From a virus, in IMG/VR virus record IMGVR_UViG_3300042987_000600, positions 1-34,866 of that record: 34,866 bases of DNA. One strand, written 5' to 3'. The notes beneath the pieces are model-generated. The model had not been told where the DNA came from. It worked only from the letters and a program-made list of their open reading frames with translations, and ran no database searches. Positions 17,564 through 24,861 of this stretch are shown piece after piece; position 1 is the first letter of the stretch; every line of letters begins with the position of its first letter. Both the position numbers and the translations under genes were made by a program.

Positions 17564-19140
17564 TGACATTTCAACAGTATCCTTTTAAGGGTGGAGTGCC
17601 AACTGGTACTACTGCTCAACGACCAGGAAGTCCAGTAATTGGTGATGTCTTCTATAATGGCTCAACTGGTATTCTTGAAATTTATGATGGAAACAATTGG
17701 GTTCCTTGTTCTGCCCCATCTGGAACTCCAGTAGTTTCGGTAACAGATGTCGGTACGTCAAGAGCTTATACTAGTGGTGCTATATCATTTACATTTACAC
17801 CGCAGGCAACAGGCGGTGCTCCACTTGGATATACAGCTGTAGCAACTACCGCATCAACGGCAACAGTTTATCAAGCAACAACATCTGCAACTACAACAAC
17901 GCTTTCTGTTGGATTGCCTGGAACATATACAATTTATGGAAATTCATATAATGGCTTTGGTACATCTCCAAACTCTGTTCCGTCTACAGTTGAAGTTACA
18001 ACCGTCCCACAAGCACCTACTATTGGAACTGCATCTACTGGAACACAAACAACCAACATAACAGTTACATGGACGCTTGGAGCAAATGGCGGAAAAAATC
18101 TTACATCTATAACCATTACACCATATCTAAATGGAACAACAGCTCAAACCTCACAAACTGCAGCAACGACAAGTTCGACCTCACATCAATTTACTGGTCT
18201 TACTCAAGGGTCTGCTTATACTTTCAAAGTAAAAACAACTAACGCCAATGGGGATAGTTTAGAATCTTCAGCAACAAACTCTGTGACAATCCCAACTGCA
18301 ATCGCAACACGAGCTGTTGTTGTAGCTGGAGGCGGTGCTGGTGGGTATGACCGTGGCTCTGGTGGTGGTGGTGGTGGAATAGTTGATATGTCGAGTAATG
18401 ATTTTACGGTGTTTAATGGTTCTGCAATTCAAGTGACAATTGGCGCTGGTGGCGGTGGTAGTGCGACTAACGCAGTTGCAGCAAGCGGTGGTGATTCTAT
18501 ATTAGGTTCATTGGTTGCAAAAGGTGGCGGTGGCGGTGCGACTAACCAAAGTGGTGGAACTGGTGGATGCGGTGGCGGTGGCGGTTGGAGCGGGGGCAAT
18601 GTTGGTGGAACATCAAACCAATCAAGCCAATCTGGTAACTCTGGAACTTATGGTTTCGGGTTTGCTGGCGGAGATGGCGGTAATGGCATTATCGGTGGCG
18701 GTGGTGGAGCAGGAGCAGCAGGAGCTTCTTCGTCGCCCAGTACTTCTTCTAACAGACCCAATGGCGGTAATGGCAGAACGGTTTCACTAAACAATACTAC
18801 ATATGCTGGTGGTGGAGGCGGTGGGCAAGCATCAGACGGTGGTCCATATTACATTCAAGGTTTTGGTGGAACTGGCGGTGGTGGTGCTGGCTCTAATGGC
18901 ACAACTAAAACTGGAACTGCGGGAAGTGCGAACACTGGTGGTGGAGGTGGCGGTGGAGGAAATATCCCAGCCACAGCAGGGGCTAACGGTGGCTCTGGAA
19001 TTATTATTTTTAGAATACCAGATACTCGTACTGCTTCATTTTCTGGTGGTGTTACTTTCACTGGCGGTAGTGCATCTGGTGGATTCAAAACATATACAAT
19101 AACTGCTGCTGGCGTTTCAGACACAGTTACATTGAACTAG
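17563..19140 (+). CDS. Adhesin-like tail protein with Fn3-type and glycine-rich domains, 525 aa
   Basis: Residues 1-47 hold an attachment-like segment (RPGSPVIGDVFYNGSTGILE) seen at the start of many phage tip proteins. Residues about 55-150 and 150-245 look like two immunoglobulin or fibronectin type III domains; the second ends in SAYTFKVKTTNANGDS. Residues about 255-480 are glycine-rich, with many GGGGGG runs separated by variable short loops, as in adhesins with polyglycine-II packing. Residues 490-525 form a beta tail. The protein probably sits at the fibre tip and determines host range through the variable loops. Base composition shifts strongly to GGT/GGC codons here because of the protein sequence. 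Confidence 0.7.
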   Translation: MTFQQYPFKGGVPTGTTAQRPGSPVIGDVFYNGSTGILEIYDGNNWVPCSAPSGTPVVSVTDVGTSRAYTSGAISFTFTPQATGGAPLGYTAVATTASTATVYQATTSATTTTLSVGLPGTYTIYGNSYNGFGTSPNSVPSTVEVTTVPQAPTIGTASTGTQTTNITVTWTLGANGGKNLTSITITPYLNGTTAQTSQTAATTSSTSHQFTGLTQGSAYTFKVKTTNANGDSLESSATNSVTIPTAIATRAVVVAGGGAGGYDRGSGGGGGGIVDMSSNDFTVFNGSAIQVTIGAGGGGSATNAVAASGGDSILGSLVAKGGGGGATNQSGGTGGCGGGGGWSGGNVGGTSNQSSQSGNSGTYGFGFAGGDGGNGIIGGGGGAGAAGASSSPSTSSNRPNGGNGRTVSLNNTTYAGGGGGGQASDGGPYYIQGFGGTGGGGAGSNGTTKTGTAGSANTGGGGGGGGNIPATAGANGGSGIIIFRIPDTRTASFSGGVTFTGGSASGGFKTYTITAAGVSDTVTLN

Positions 19141-19148
19141 GAGTAATG

Positions 19149-19520
19149 ATGGCACACTATGCAGTATTAGATGAAAACAATATTGTTGTAAATGTTATTG
19201 TTGGCAAAGATGAAAACGAACCATTGCCAGAAGGATATTCTTCTTGGGAAGAATATTACGGCGGTATAAGAACATCATACAATACTTATGGAAATATTCA
19301 CTCCGCTGGAGGAACTCCATTTAGAAAAAATTATGCCATAATTGGATATTTTTATGACAAAGAACTTGATGGTTTTAGAGCTCAACAACCATTTCCATCT
19401 TGGAAATTAAACTATGACACTTTTATATGGGAGGCTCCTAAAGAAAAACCCCCACATATAGACGGGTGCAGATGGATTTGGTCAGAAATTAACTTAGAAT
19501 GGGTATCAATCAAAGGATAA
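19149..19520 (+). CDS. Tail fibre accessory-type protein, 123 aa
   Basis: I choose ATG at 19149 rather than the adjacent ATG at 19146, because it is 5 bases from AGGAG (19139-19143). The sequence matches a small family common next to fibre genes of aquatic phages: MAHYAVLDENNIVVNVIVG at the start, then the block TPFRKNYAIIGYFYDKELDG and PFPSWKLNYDTFIWEAP. These proteins are thought to be fibre components or assembly helpers, but no activity has been shown that I know of. Ordering after the adhesin supports this. Confidence 0.7.
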   Translation: MAHYAVLDENNIVVNVIVGKDENEPLPEGYSSWEEYYGGIRTSYNTYGNIHSAGGTPFRKNYAIIGYFYDKELDGFRAQQPFPSWKLNYDTFIWEAPKEKPPHIDGCRWIWSEINLEWVSIKG

Positions 19521-19524
19521 ATAA

Positions 19525-19734
19525 ATGAATGAAAAAACCGTATCAGCTATTAAAAGTTATGTGCGCCATTTTATCGGTGCTTGCCTTGCTGCCTTTACTG
19601 CTACTGGTGGGGATATCTTCACTCTTGACGCAGCGGGAGCCAAGGCTATCTTCACAGCGGGAGTCGTGGCAGTGCTGCCCGTCGTGCTCCGTGCTTTAGA
19701 TACATCCGATTCAGCGTTCGGTAAGACAGAATAA
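19525..19734 (+). CDS. Probable holin, 69 aa
   Basis: Two hydrophobic segments are visible, about residues 14-27 (FIGACLAAFTATGG) and 40-57 (AIFTAGVVAVLPVVLRAL), with a short polar loop between and a charged C-terminus (DTSDSAFGKTE). This pattern, including AGVVAVLPVVLRAL and the xFG tail, is familiar from actinophage holins. Holins accumulate in the inner membrane and open it to release endolysin. The gene begins the lysis group and overlaps the next gene by one base (TAATG). Confidence 0.7.
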   Translation: MNEKTVSAIKSYVRHFIGACLAAFTATGGDIFTLDAAGAKAIFTAGVVAVLPVVLRALDTSDSAFGKTE

Positions 19735-19928
19735 TGAGCACCAACGAATGGGCTGGTATCGCGGTAGCGGTTACCACAATAGTCGCCAGCTTTGCTGGCT
19801 CTGTTCGTTGGTTGGTCAAGCACTACCTTGCTGAACTTAAGCCGAACTCTGGCACAAGCCTTCGTGACTCTGTCGATAGATTAGAAAAGCGTGTTGACAG
19901 TTTATTTGAATTACTAGCAGGAAAGTAG
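19734..19928 (+). CDS. Small membrane protein, second lysis-cassette protein, 64 aa
   Basis: One transmembrane segment (about residues 6-27) is followed by a basic stretch and a short coiled coil (SLRDSVDRLEKRVDSLFELL). This topology resembles DUF2746-type proteins next to actinophage holins, and also fits an antiholin or holin partner. The ATG at 19734 overlaps the holin stop. The role in timing lysis is inferred from topology and position only. Confidence 0.6.
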   Translation: MSTNEWAGIAVAVTTIVASFAGSVRWLVKHYLAELKPNSGTSLRDSVDRLEKRVDSLFELLAGK

Positions 19929-19933
19929 AATAA

Positions 19934-20851
19934 GTGTCTAGTATCAATATCTCTATAGCAAGTTATAGGGATATTGAATTATTACCAACTATTCGTTCCG
20001 CCTGGGATAATTCTTCAGACCCTGATAGTTTACATTTTACTATAGTTTCTCAAGCTGAAGATGACGAACATCCCGACCTATCCTTCATTCCAGAGGAACA
20101 GTTAACTTATTACAAGTTTCACTGGAGTCAAAGTAAGGGAGTTTGTTGGGCTAGAGAAATAGGTTCCAGGAATATTAAAGGAACATTCTTTCTTCAGATA
20201 GATTCTCATTCTAGGTTTAGACCAGGATGGGATAGGGCAATTGTAAATTCCTATCTGTCATCGTATGAACATTACGGAAAGATTGTCTTTACTACCTACC
20301 CAGAAGGATATAAAGTAAACGACAACAAGCAAGATGAGTTTCATTACCGCAGCAATTTATTAAAGATAGTTCCTGTTTGGGATGAGGTTGAAAAGATGGT
20401 AGGACCATCGTTTCAAGAAGCTAGCCTTAATCCTTATGGAGATGAAATCTATTATGTGTCTGGCAATTCTTTGTTTTGCTTTAAGGAAATAATAGAAGAA
20501 GTTCCCTATGATTCATTGCTTTATTTTCATGGAGAAGAACCATCTCTAGGATTACGGTTCTATACTCGTAATATTAAATTAATAAATACACCAGTTGATT
20601 TTATGTTTCACGAGTATAAAGCATCTTGGAACGAAAGCGCTCCTAAACGTAAGTTGCATTGGGAAGATGACCCAAACTGGTATCTACTTAACTATCAATC
20701 ATATGAACGCTTAGCTAAAATTATGACTGGTGACACCAGTCTTGGTATATATGGCATAGGCGATTATGACTTATACCTACAGTGGATAGAAAAAACTGGA
20801 ATAGAACTAAGAGATAAGAGTGATTTGATTATGAGCAGAGTAAGGAAATGA
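19934..20851 (+). CDS. GlcNAc-type glycosyltransferase (GT-A fold), 305 aa
   Basis: GTG start at 19934. The N-terminus reads ISIASYRDIELLPTIRSAWD, then KGVCWAREIGSRN and LQIDSHSRFRPGWD. These strings are diagnostic of the GlcNAc-transferase family (PF11397), whose eukaryotic members transfer GlcNAc from UDP-GlcNAc. The DxD-type metal site is D90-S-H92. The whole catalytic domain appears present. It lies between the holin pair and the endolysin, an odd place for a sugar transferase. It may modify a virion protein or the host wall or surface. The acceptor cannot be predicted. Confidence 0.8.
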   Translation: MSSINISIASYRDIELLPTIRSAWDNSSDPDSLHFTIVSQAEDDEHPDLSFIPEEQLTYYKFHWSQSKGVCWAREIGSRNIKGTFFLQIDSHSRFRPGWDRAIVNSYLSSYEHYGKIVFTTYPEGYKVNDNKQDEFHYRSNLLKIVPVWDEVEKMVGPSFQEASLNPYGDEIYYVSGNSLFCFKEIIEEVPYDSLLYFHGEEPSLGLRFYTRNIKLINTPVDFMFHEYKASWNESAPKRKLHWEDDPNWYLLNYQSYERLAKIMTGDTSLGIYGIGDYDLYLQWIEKTGIELRDKSDLIMSRVRK

Positions 20852-21352
20852 ATGAAACCTGTAACCAAGAAAGCCACGCCTGCTGCTATTGCTGTGCTGC
20901 GCCAGGCGACGGCATTGTCGCCGAAGCGAAAGAAGTTGTCGGACGGATTGTTGCCAAGTGCAGCTCACCTGAAGGCGAGTCCAACTTCGGACCACAATAC
21001 TGGGCTAGCAGTCGACCTCACCCATGACCCTGCCAATGGCATTGACTGTGCTGTCATCTTTGAAAAACTAAAAGAGGATGCACGAGTCAAGTACTTAATC
21101 TTTCAAGGAAAGATTTGGTCTAAGGAAAGAGCCAAGCAAGGTAACAGAAAATATACTGGTAGCAATCCGCACAATAAACATCTGCATATTTCTATCAACG
21201 ATGGTCATGGCAATGACACCAGTCCTTGGTTCTGGTGGATGAATCAACCAAAACTTATTAATCAAGTCAAGGCTGTAATCAAGCCACTGCCAGATAAGAA
21301 AGTAATAAAGGAAGACACATCTAAGTGCTGCCAGCACTGTCCCAAGAAGTAG
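20852..21352 (+). CDS. Endolysin, M15-like peptidase, 166 aa
   Basis: The motif SDHNTGLAVDLTHDP (residues 46-60) supplies His48 and Asp55, and HLHISI supplies His112, the three zinc ligands expected of LAS/M15-type peptidases (VanY, L-alanyl-D-glutamate endopeptidase). Such enzymes cut the peptide part of peptidoglycan. No signal peptide is present, so release depends on the holin. No separate cell-wall-binding domain is visible; the tail has a short Cys-rich end (CCQHCPKK) that could bind a second metal. ATG at 20852 directly follows the upstream TGA. Confidence 0.8.
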   Translation: MKPVTKKATPAAIAVLRQATALSPKRKKLSDGLLPSAAHLKASPTSDHNTGLAVDLTHDPANGIDCAVIFEKLKEDARVKYLIFQGKIWSKERAKQGNRKYTGSNPHNKHLHISINDGHGNDTSPWFWWMNQPKLINQVKAVIKPLPDKKVIKEDTSKCCQHCPKK

Positions 21353-21361
21353 AGGTAAACC

Positions 21362-23275
21362 GTGGCAACTACGAATAAGGAACTTGTTGGCGACCTACCG
21401 ATTATCCTTAGCCAAGCAATCCCAACAGCGCTTGTTAAATACAAGCGAGAGGACTTTGCTGCAAGCTATGCCATCGGTAATACGCCATGGTTATCTGGGG
21501 CATCTGACCAGAACCGTATCAGTCGTATCACTACGACTTACCAGAAAGAACGTATTGACCAGGGAACATCTGCTGGTGAAAACTCTTTGTCTAACTGGTG
21601 GCTGCGGTCTGCTACATCTTGGCATCATGGTGCTGGAGAGCGTTACTATGACGCTGACGCATCTGACCAATATAGATTCTATGAATCCTACAATATGGAT
21701 GTATGGAATATTGGTGAGATAAAACTATTACCTAAGACAACACAGGTATCAACAACAGCTATTACGGCTAAACCAGCAACAGTAACAAACGGAGCTTTCT
21801 ATATTCAGGGTGGTAATGTCTATTACTACAACGGCTCAACTGGAGCTAGTACATCGACATCTCTTGCCACATCTGTAACTGCTCAAGTTCTAGCCAGCGA
21901 CGGTAACAGTGCAATCGTTGGTGCAAGCGATGGTATATACACAGTCAGCACATCGATGACCGTATCTAAGATTTGGGCTAAGCCAAATGGCGTAACAACA
22001 TTTACAGTCCAGGCAATTGGGTTCGTTAAAGACCGTATTGTTATTGGAGTTAAAGAAGATACTACTCAGTCTGTAGTGTATGAAATATCTAGGTTCCCAT
22101 CATCTACACCAACTACTATTGGCAATACAGAAGAACGGTATACGTTCAAAGATACATCTATTGTATGGAACTCTGTTGGTGAACTTAACAGCGCCATTAT
22201 TGTTGGCTACACGCTTGGCGCTATCAGCCGTGTATTGTCATTTGCTATTGATGAAGCATCACCTCTTGCTGCTATCAAAGACCCAATAGTTATTGCAGAG
22301 TTACCACGTGGTGAAACACTTCACCAGATACGTACATACCTAAATGAGTTTGTTGCTATGGCAACAACTGCTGGCGTTCGTATTGGTAACCAAAGCACAG
22401 ACGGACTAGGGTTTACATACGGACCATTAAACGTGGTCGGAGATGTTCAAGACATTGCCTTCTATAACAGATATATATTCGCAACACGCAACTATGCAAT
22501 CAATACCAATAAGGGTCTATGGCGTATTGACCTTGGTCAGCCAGTAGATAATGGGTATGCCTACGCTGCGGATTTATCTACAGATTCATCTGATGTTATA
22601 GGTGTATCTTTCATTGGCACAACCGCACGTAAGTTTATGGTTGGTGCATCTGGAGTATGGGTTGAGCATGCAACCGAACTTGCCACATCTGGAACTATTA
22701 GTTCTGGCTGGGTTCGTTGGGGTACTGCAGAAAACAAACAACCAGTATCTCTTGCTGTAAGAACAGATGGAACTGGAGGAACCATTGGTTTCTCTGTTGC
22801 AGACCAGGATGGAAATACTTCTGCAATTGAATCTATCCCACTTGGTGGGTCAACTGACTTCCAACTTTCTGCAAGCTTGCAACCAGCAGACCACTTTGAA
22901 ATTACTTTAACTTTAACTAGAAGCACCAGCAATGCAACCGTTGGTCCGACAGTAGAAGAATGGCAGTGTCGTGCTCTACCAGCACCACTTCGTTCTCGTA
23001 CAATTACAGTTCCATTACTATGCTACGAAGAGGAGCGCGATTCCAATGGAGTTACAAGAGTATCCAACCCATGGGAACGCATTAACTATTTGGAACGCAT
23101 TGAACAAAATGGAGGCGCGGTACTATTCCAAGACTTTTCTTCGGGAGAAGAACGAGTCTGTACAATCCGTGCTATCCAATTTGAGCAAACTGCTCCACCC
23201 TCATTCGCATCAGGATTCGGTGGAATCGTAACCGTTCAACTACAAACTATTGATACAGAAGTTCCGATTCAATAG
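21362..23275 (+). CDS. Large tail protein, 637 aa
   Basis: GTG start at 21362, after GTAGAGGTAAACC. The first 110 residues are polar with many aromatic residues (WWLRSATSWHHGAGERYYD). The next 400 residues consist of repeated beta-strand units with alternating Val/Ile/Thr and Gly turns, suggestive of a beta-propeller or beta-helix. The C-terminal 100 residues (RSRTITVPLLCYEEERD, ending TVQLQTIDTEVPIQ) look like a separate beta domain. This fits a tail tube, hub or nozzle component of a short-tailed virion. It is the last large gene before the late terminator. I cannot name the family. Confidence 0.5.
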   Translation: MATTNKELVGDLPIILSQAIPTALVKYKREDFAASYAIGNTPWLSGASDQNRISRITTTYQKERIDQGTSAGENSLSNWWLRSATSWHHGAGERYYDADASDQYRFYESYNMDVWNIGEIKLLPKTTQVSTTAITAKPATVTNGAFYIQGGNVYYYNGSTGASTSTSLATSVTAQVLASDGNSAIVGASDGIYTVSTSMTVSKIWAKPNGVTTFTVQAIGFVKDRIVIGVKEDTTQSVVYEISRFPSSTPTTIGNTEERYTFKDTSIVWNSVGELNSAIIVGYTLGAISRVLSFAIDEASPLAAIKDPIVIAELPRGETLHQIRTYLNEFVAMATTAGVRIGNQSTDGLGFTYGPLNVVGDVQDIAFYNRYIFATRNYAINTNKGLWRIDLGQPVDNGYAYAADLSTDSSDVIGVSFIGTTARKFMVGASGVWVEHATELATSGTISSGWVRWGTAENKQPVSLAVRTDGTGGTIGFSVADQDGNTSAIESIPLGGSTDFQLSASLQPADHFEITLTLTRSTSNATVGPTVEEWQCRALPAPLRSRTITVPLLCYEEERDSNGVTRVSNPWERINYLERIEQNGGAVLFQDFSSGEERVCTIRAIQFEQTAPPSFASGFGGIVTVQLQTIDTEVPIQ

Positions 23276-23493
23276 TGGAACAGAACAAACTAATATCCCT
23301 GGTTAGTCCAGGTGAGCGCCACCCATTGGTAGAGAAAGTCCGAGTGGCGCTGAATATAGCTGGAGATGATGTGCTAGATGCTCCCCTGGCTGAAGTGCTT
23401 AAGGGTTTGCAGCATATGCTTTCCATCCCAGCAGTCGGGTGCATCAACTTAGCCACGCTGGATGCGCTCGCAGTTGCTCCGCCTGAATGGTAG
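23275..23493 (+). CDS. Small peptidoglycan-binding-like protein, 72 aa
   Basis: GTG start at 23275 overlaps the upstream TAG. The segment from about residue 18 (VEKVRVALNIAG, then LKGLQHMLSIPAVGCINLATLDAL) resembles the helical PG_binding_1 repeat, in which LQ, a Pro-x-x-Gly and a terminal LDAL are typical. There is no catalytic part. It could be a wall-binding tail accessory, or a detached binding domain for the endolysin. The match is by eye and weak, so a plain hypothetical protein is possible. Confidence 0.5.
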   Translation: MEQNKLISLVSPGERHPLVEKVRVALNIAGDDVLDAPLAEVLKGLQHMLSIPAVGCINLATLDALAVAPPEW

Positions 23494-23508
23494 GGAGCCA
23501 AAGAGATA

Positions 23509-23546
23509 GGGGGAACCATAACGGTTCCCCCTTCTTTTTGTTTTTA
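23509..23546 (+). terminator. Intrinsic terminator of the late operon
   Basis: GGGGGAACC (23509-23517), loop ATAAC, GGTTCCCCC (23523-23531), then TTCTTTTTGTTTTT. The 9-bp perfect stem and T-rich tail are a textbook factor-independent terminator on the + strand, 16 bases after the previous stop. Read on the - strand it is followed by TATCTCTTT, so it may work weakly in that direction too. Confidence 0.9.
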
Positions 23547-23693
23547 ATACGCAGATTTATCTTTGTTTAGAATTCTTATTGCCCAATCTAAACCAGCGTT
23601 AAACCCTTCTATCCATTCTTTATCCTTATGCCCATCAGGAAGATGCGTCTTCGCATCTTCTATTTTGTTTATGAATATTTCTATATCTTTCAT
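23544..23693 (-). CDS. Small hypothetical protein on the opposite strand, 49 aa
   Basis: The product starts MKDIEIFINKIEDAKTHLPD, is acidic and helical, and contains WIEGFNAGLDWAIRIL. Its composition is protein-like, and the overlapping + strand frame is not. I choose ATG at 23693; an in-frame GTG at 23729 would add 12 Gly/Lys-rich residues encoded by a hairpin, which seems less likely. It runs towards the late terminator, so that hairpin may end both transcripts. It is the only - strand gene before 31604. Function unknown. Confidence 0.5.
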   Translation of the reverse strand: MKDIEIFINKIEDAKTHLPDGHKDKEWIEGFNAGLDWAIRILNKDKSAY

Positions 23694-23694
23694 C

Positions 23695-23714
23695 GGCTCG
23701 CCCTTTGGCGAGCC
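23695..23714. repeat. Perfect 8-bp inverted repeat before the - strand gene
   Basis: GGCTCGCC (23695-23702), loop CTTT, GGCGAGCC (23707-23714). It is directly 5' of the ATG at 23693 on the - strand, so in that RNA it would form a hairpin touching the start codon and could repress translation. On the + strand it lies in the leader region of the replication module and is followed by TTTCCC. Confidence 0.7.
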
Positions 23715-23749
23715 TTTCCCGCCCACCACCCCTCAACCTTATCACGGAC

Positions 23750-23765
23750 TTGGTTAAAAAACCAA
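23750..23765. repeat. Inverted repeat TTGGTT-AAAA-AACCAA
   Basis: TTGGTTAAAAAACCAA is an AT-rich dyad, with 6-bp arms and a 4-base centre, in the 119-base gap between divergent starts at 23693 (-) and 23813 (+). Its place 35 bases upstream of the likely -10 box at 23801 makes it a candidate operator. This is based only on symmetry and position. Confidence 0.45.
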
Positions 23766-23800
23766 CGGCGTGTCTTACCCGATTTGTCCGTCTTGGAGAA

Positions 23801-23806
23801 TATACT
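23801..23806 (+). promoter_or_regulatory. Candidate -10 box TATACT of a leaderless promoter
   Basis: TATACT ends 6 bases before the ATG at 23813, so transcription would be expected to begin at or next to that A. Such TANNNT boxes 6-7 bases from the start codon mark leaderless genes in actinobacteria. A GGAG at 23795-23798 is 14 bases away, too far to be a usual ribosome-binding site. No convincing -35 element is seen. The site starts the replication module after the late terminator. Confidence 0.45.
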
Positions 23807-23812
23807 TGGCAT

Positions 23813-24007
23813 ATGAACGAACTCCCCCCACATAGGTCTTACAGTCAGCTTTCTACTTGGCAATCTTGCCCGCAGAAATACTACCTCAGCAAAGTCGCAA
23901 TGGTCCCAGAGAAACCAGCTGTTTATTTGGCTGCTGGCTCAGCAGTCCACTCGATGCTGGAATGGTTGAACCATGAGTTCTATAGAACCCAACAAGAATC
24001 TAATTGA
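23813..24007 (+). CDS. Cas4/RecB-like nuclease, N-terminal fragment, 64 aa
   Basis: The product contains SYSQLSTWQSCPQKYYLSKV and AAGSAVHSMLEWL. These are the first two landmarks of PD-(D/E)XK nucleases of the RecB/Cas4 family (PDDEXK_1): the first Fe-S cysteine (Cys19) and the GxxxH catalytic His (His46). The rest of the fold is missing here and is encoded at 24190-24861 in another frame. The intact enzymes degrade DNA from ends in recombination. The frame ends with TGA at 24005-24007, 35 bases inside the zinc-ribbon gene. Start at 23813 fits the leaderless promoter. Either this is a working split enzyme or a broken gene; tidy overlaps favour the former. Confidence 0.7.
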   Translation: MNELPPHRSYSQLSTWQSCPQKYYLSKVAMVPEKPAVYLAAGSAVHSMLEWLNHEFYRTQQESN

Positions 24008-24203
24008 CCAGCGGGGTATACCTAGCAATGAATGCATTAATTGTGGTTCCAACATTCAAATTATTCGTGCCATCTTCCAAGACTATGAGCTTGTTATGTG
24101 GTTTACTGATTCCTTCTGTGCGACCTGTGGGTCGCCGATGACTACCCCTACCCCCATAGATAACCCAGACTACACTCCGAAGGATGATGATGAGTTTAAC
24201 TGA
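23973..24203 (+). CDS. Zinc-ribbon protein between the nuclease halves, 76 aa
   Basis: Two CxxC pairs, ECINCGS (residues 21-27) and FCATCGS (residues 49-55), make a plausible zinc ribbon. The C-terminus is acidic and Pro/Thr-rich (PTPIDNPDYTPKDDDEF). It overlaps the upstream nuclease fragment by 35 bases and the downstream one by 14, each in a different frame. No catalytic motif is visible, and it is unlike inteins or homing nucleases. It may bind DNA or bridge the nuclease halves. Confidence 0.6.
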   Translation: MSSIEPNKNLIDQRGIPSNECINCGSNIQIIRAIFQDYELVMWFTDSFCATCGSPMTTPTPIDNPDYTPKDDDEFN

Positions 24204-24861
24204 AAAATGGCTTGAAGTATTTAATGAATCTGTTAGAGTTGCTGAAGAACAATCTGGTATTCCCAGTTCTGAATGGAAGACTAGCGGTCGCAAGACCATA
24301 GCTCGCCCAGATGGGGAAGACCTATCGTTCTGGCAAAGCGATGGACTTAAGCAGGTTGAGTCTTATCAGAAATGGTATGCTCAGTCTGGTTGGAAAATCG
24401 CAACCATGCCCGACGGTCGTCCTGGTATCGAGTGGGATGCAAGTGTGCATTTCGGAGGCACACCTGTCCGCTTTGTCGTGGATGTCATTTACCAAGTGGG
24501 GGAAGACTTAGTAATAGTCGACTTCAAGACTGGTGCTAGGACACCGTTCGGTATGATTCAAGCTGGCTTGTATGCCAGTGGTATTGAAAAAATGTATGGC
24601 GTTCGCCCTAAGTGGGGCGCTTTTTTTATGACACGTCAAGGTCAACTCGATGACCTATTTGATTTATCTCATTTGAGTATGGATTATTTTGATTATGTAT
24701 TTAGCGCAATGAATGATTCTGTGTCCAAAGGTTGGTTTCCACCATCGGTTGGAGAAAACTGTAAGATGTGTTCATTCCAGGAAAAATGTCCAGCAATGGG
24801 CTCAAAAGAATTCCCTCTGCAAATACCTACAACAAAGGGAAAGAAAGGAAAAAGTAGATGA
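24190..24861 (+). CDS. Cas4/RecB-like nuclease, C-terminal fragment, 223 aa
   Basis: The catalytic block is clear: Asp98 in RFVVDVIY, Asp111-Phe-Lys113 in VIVDFKTGAR (the D/E-x-K motif) and Gln124-x3-Tyr128 in MIQAGLYASG. Cys191, Cys194 and Cys200 (ENCKMCSFQEKC) are the last three ligands of the 4Fe-4S cluster found in Cas4- and AddB-type nucleases; the first ligand lies in the 64-aa fragment upstream. There are three consecutive ATGs at 24184, 24187 and 24190; I take the last, 6 bases after AGG. The stop overlaps the next ATG (ATGA). The enzyme probably acts in phage recombination or replication-end processing. Confidence 0.75.
   Translation: MSLTEKWLEVFNESVRVAEEQSGIPSSEWKTSGRKTIARPDGEDLSFWQSDGLKQVESYQKWYAQSGWKIATMPDGRPGIEWDASVHFGGTPVRFVVDVIYQVGEDLVIVDFKTGARTPFGMIQAGLYASGIEKMYGVRPKWGAFFMTRQGQLDDLFDLSHLSMDYFDYVFSAMNDSVSKGWFPPSVGENCKMCSFQEKCPAMGSKEFPLQIPTTKGKKGKSR

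Noticed and set aside
18515-19102. Two + strand frames (91 and 99 codons) in the adhesin region
   Set aside because: They are other-frame readings of the poly-Gly codons and have low-complexity Val/Leu composition.
23705-23812. Upstream extension of the nuclease N-terminal fragment
   Set aside because: The added 36 codons include the hairpin and dyad sequences and do not look like protein; the family begins near SYSQLSTW, which fits the start at 23813.
23813-24861. Intein or programmed frameshift as the explanation of the split nuclease
   Set aside because: The middle ORF has no intein motifs and lies in a third frame with its own start. Two frameshifts would insert the whole zinc ribbon into the nuclease chain. 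No slippery heptamer is visible at the overlaps.
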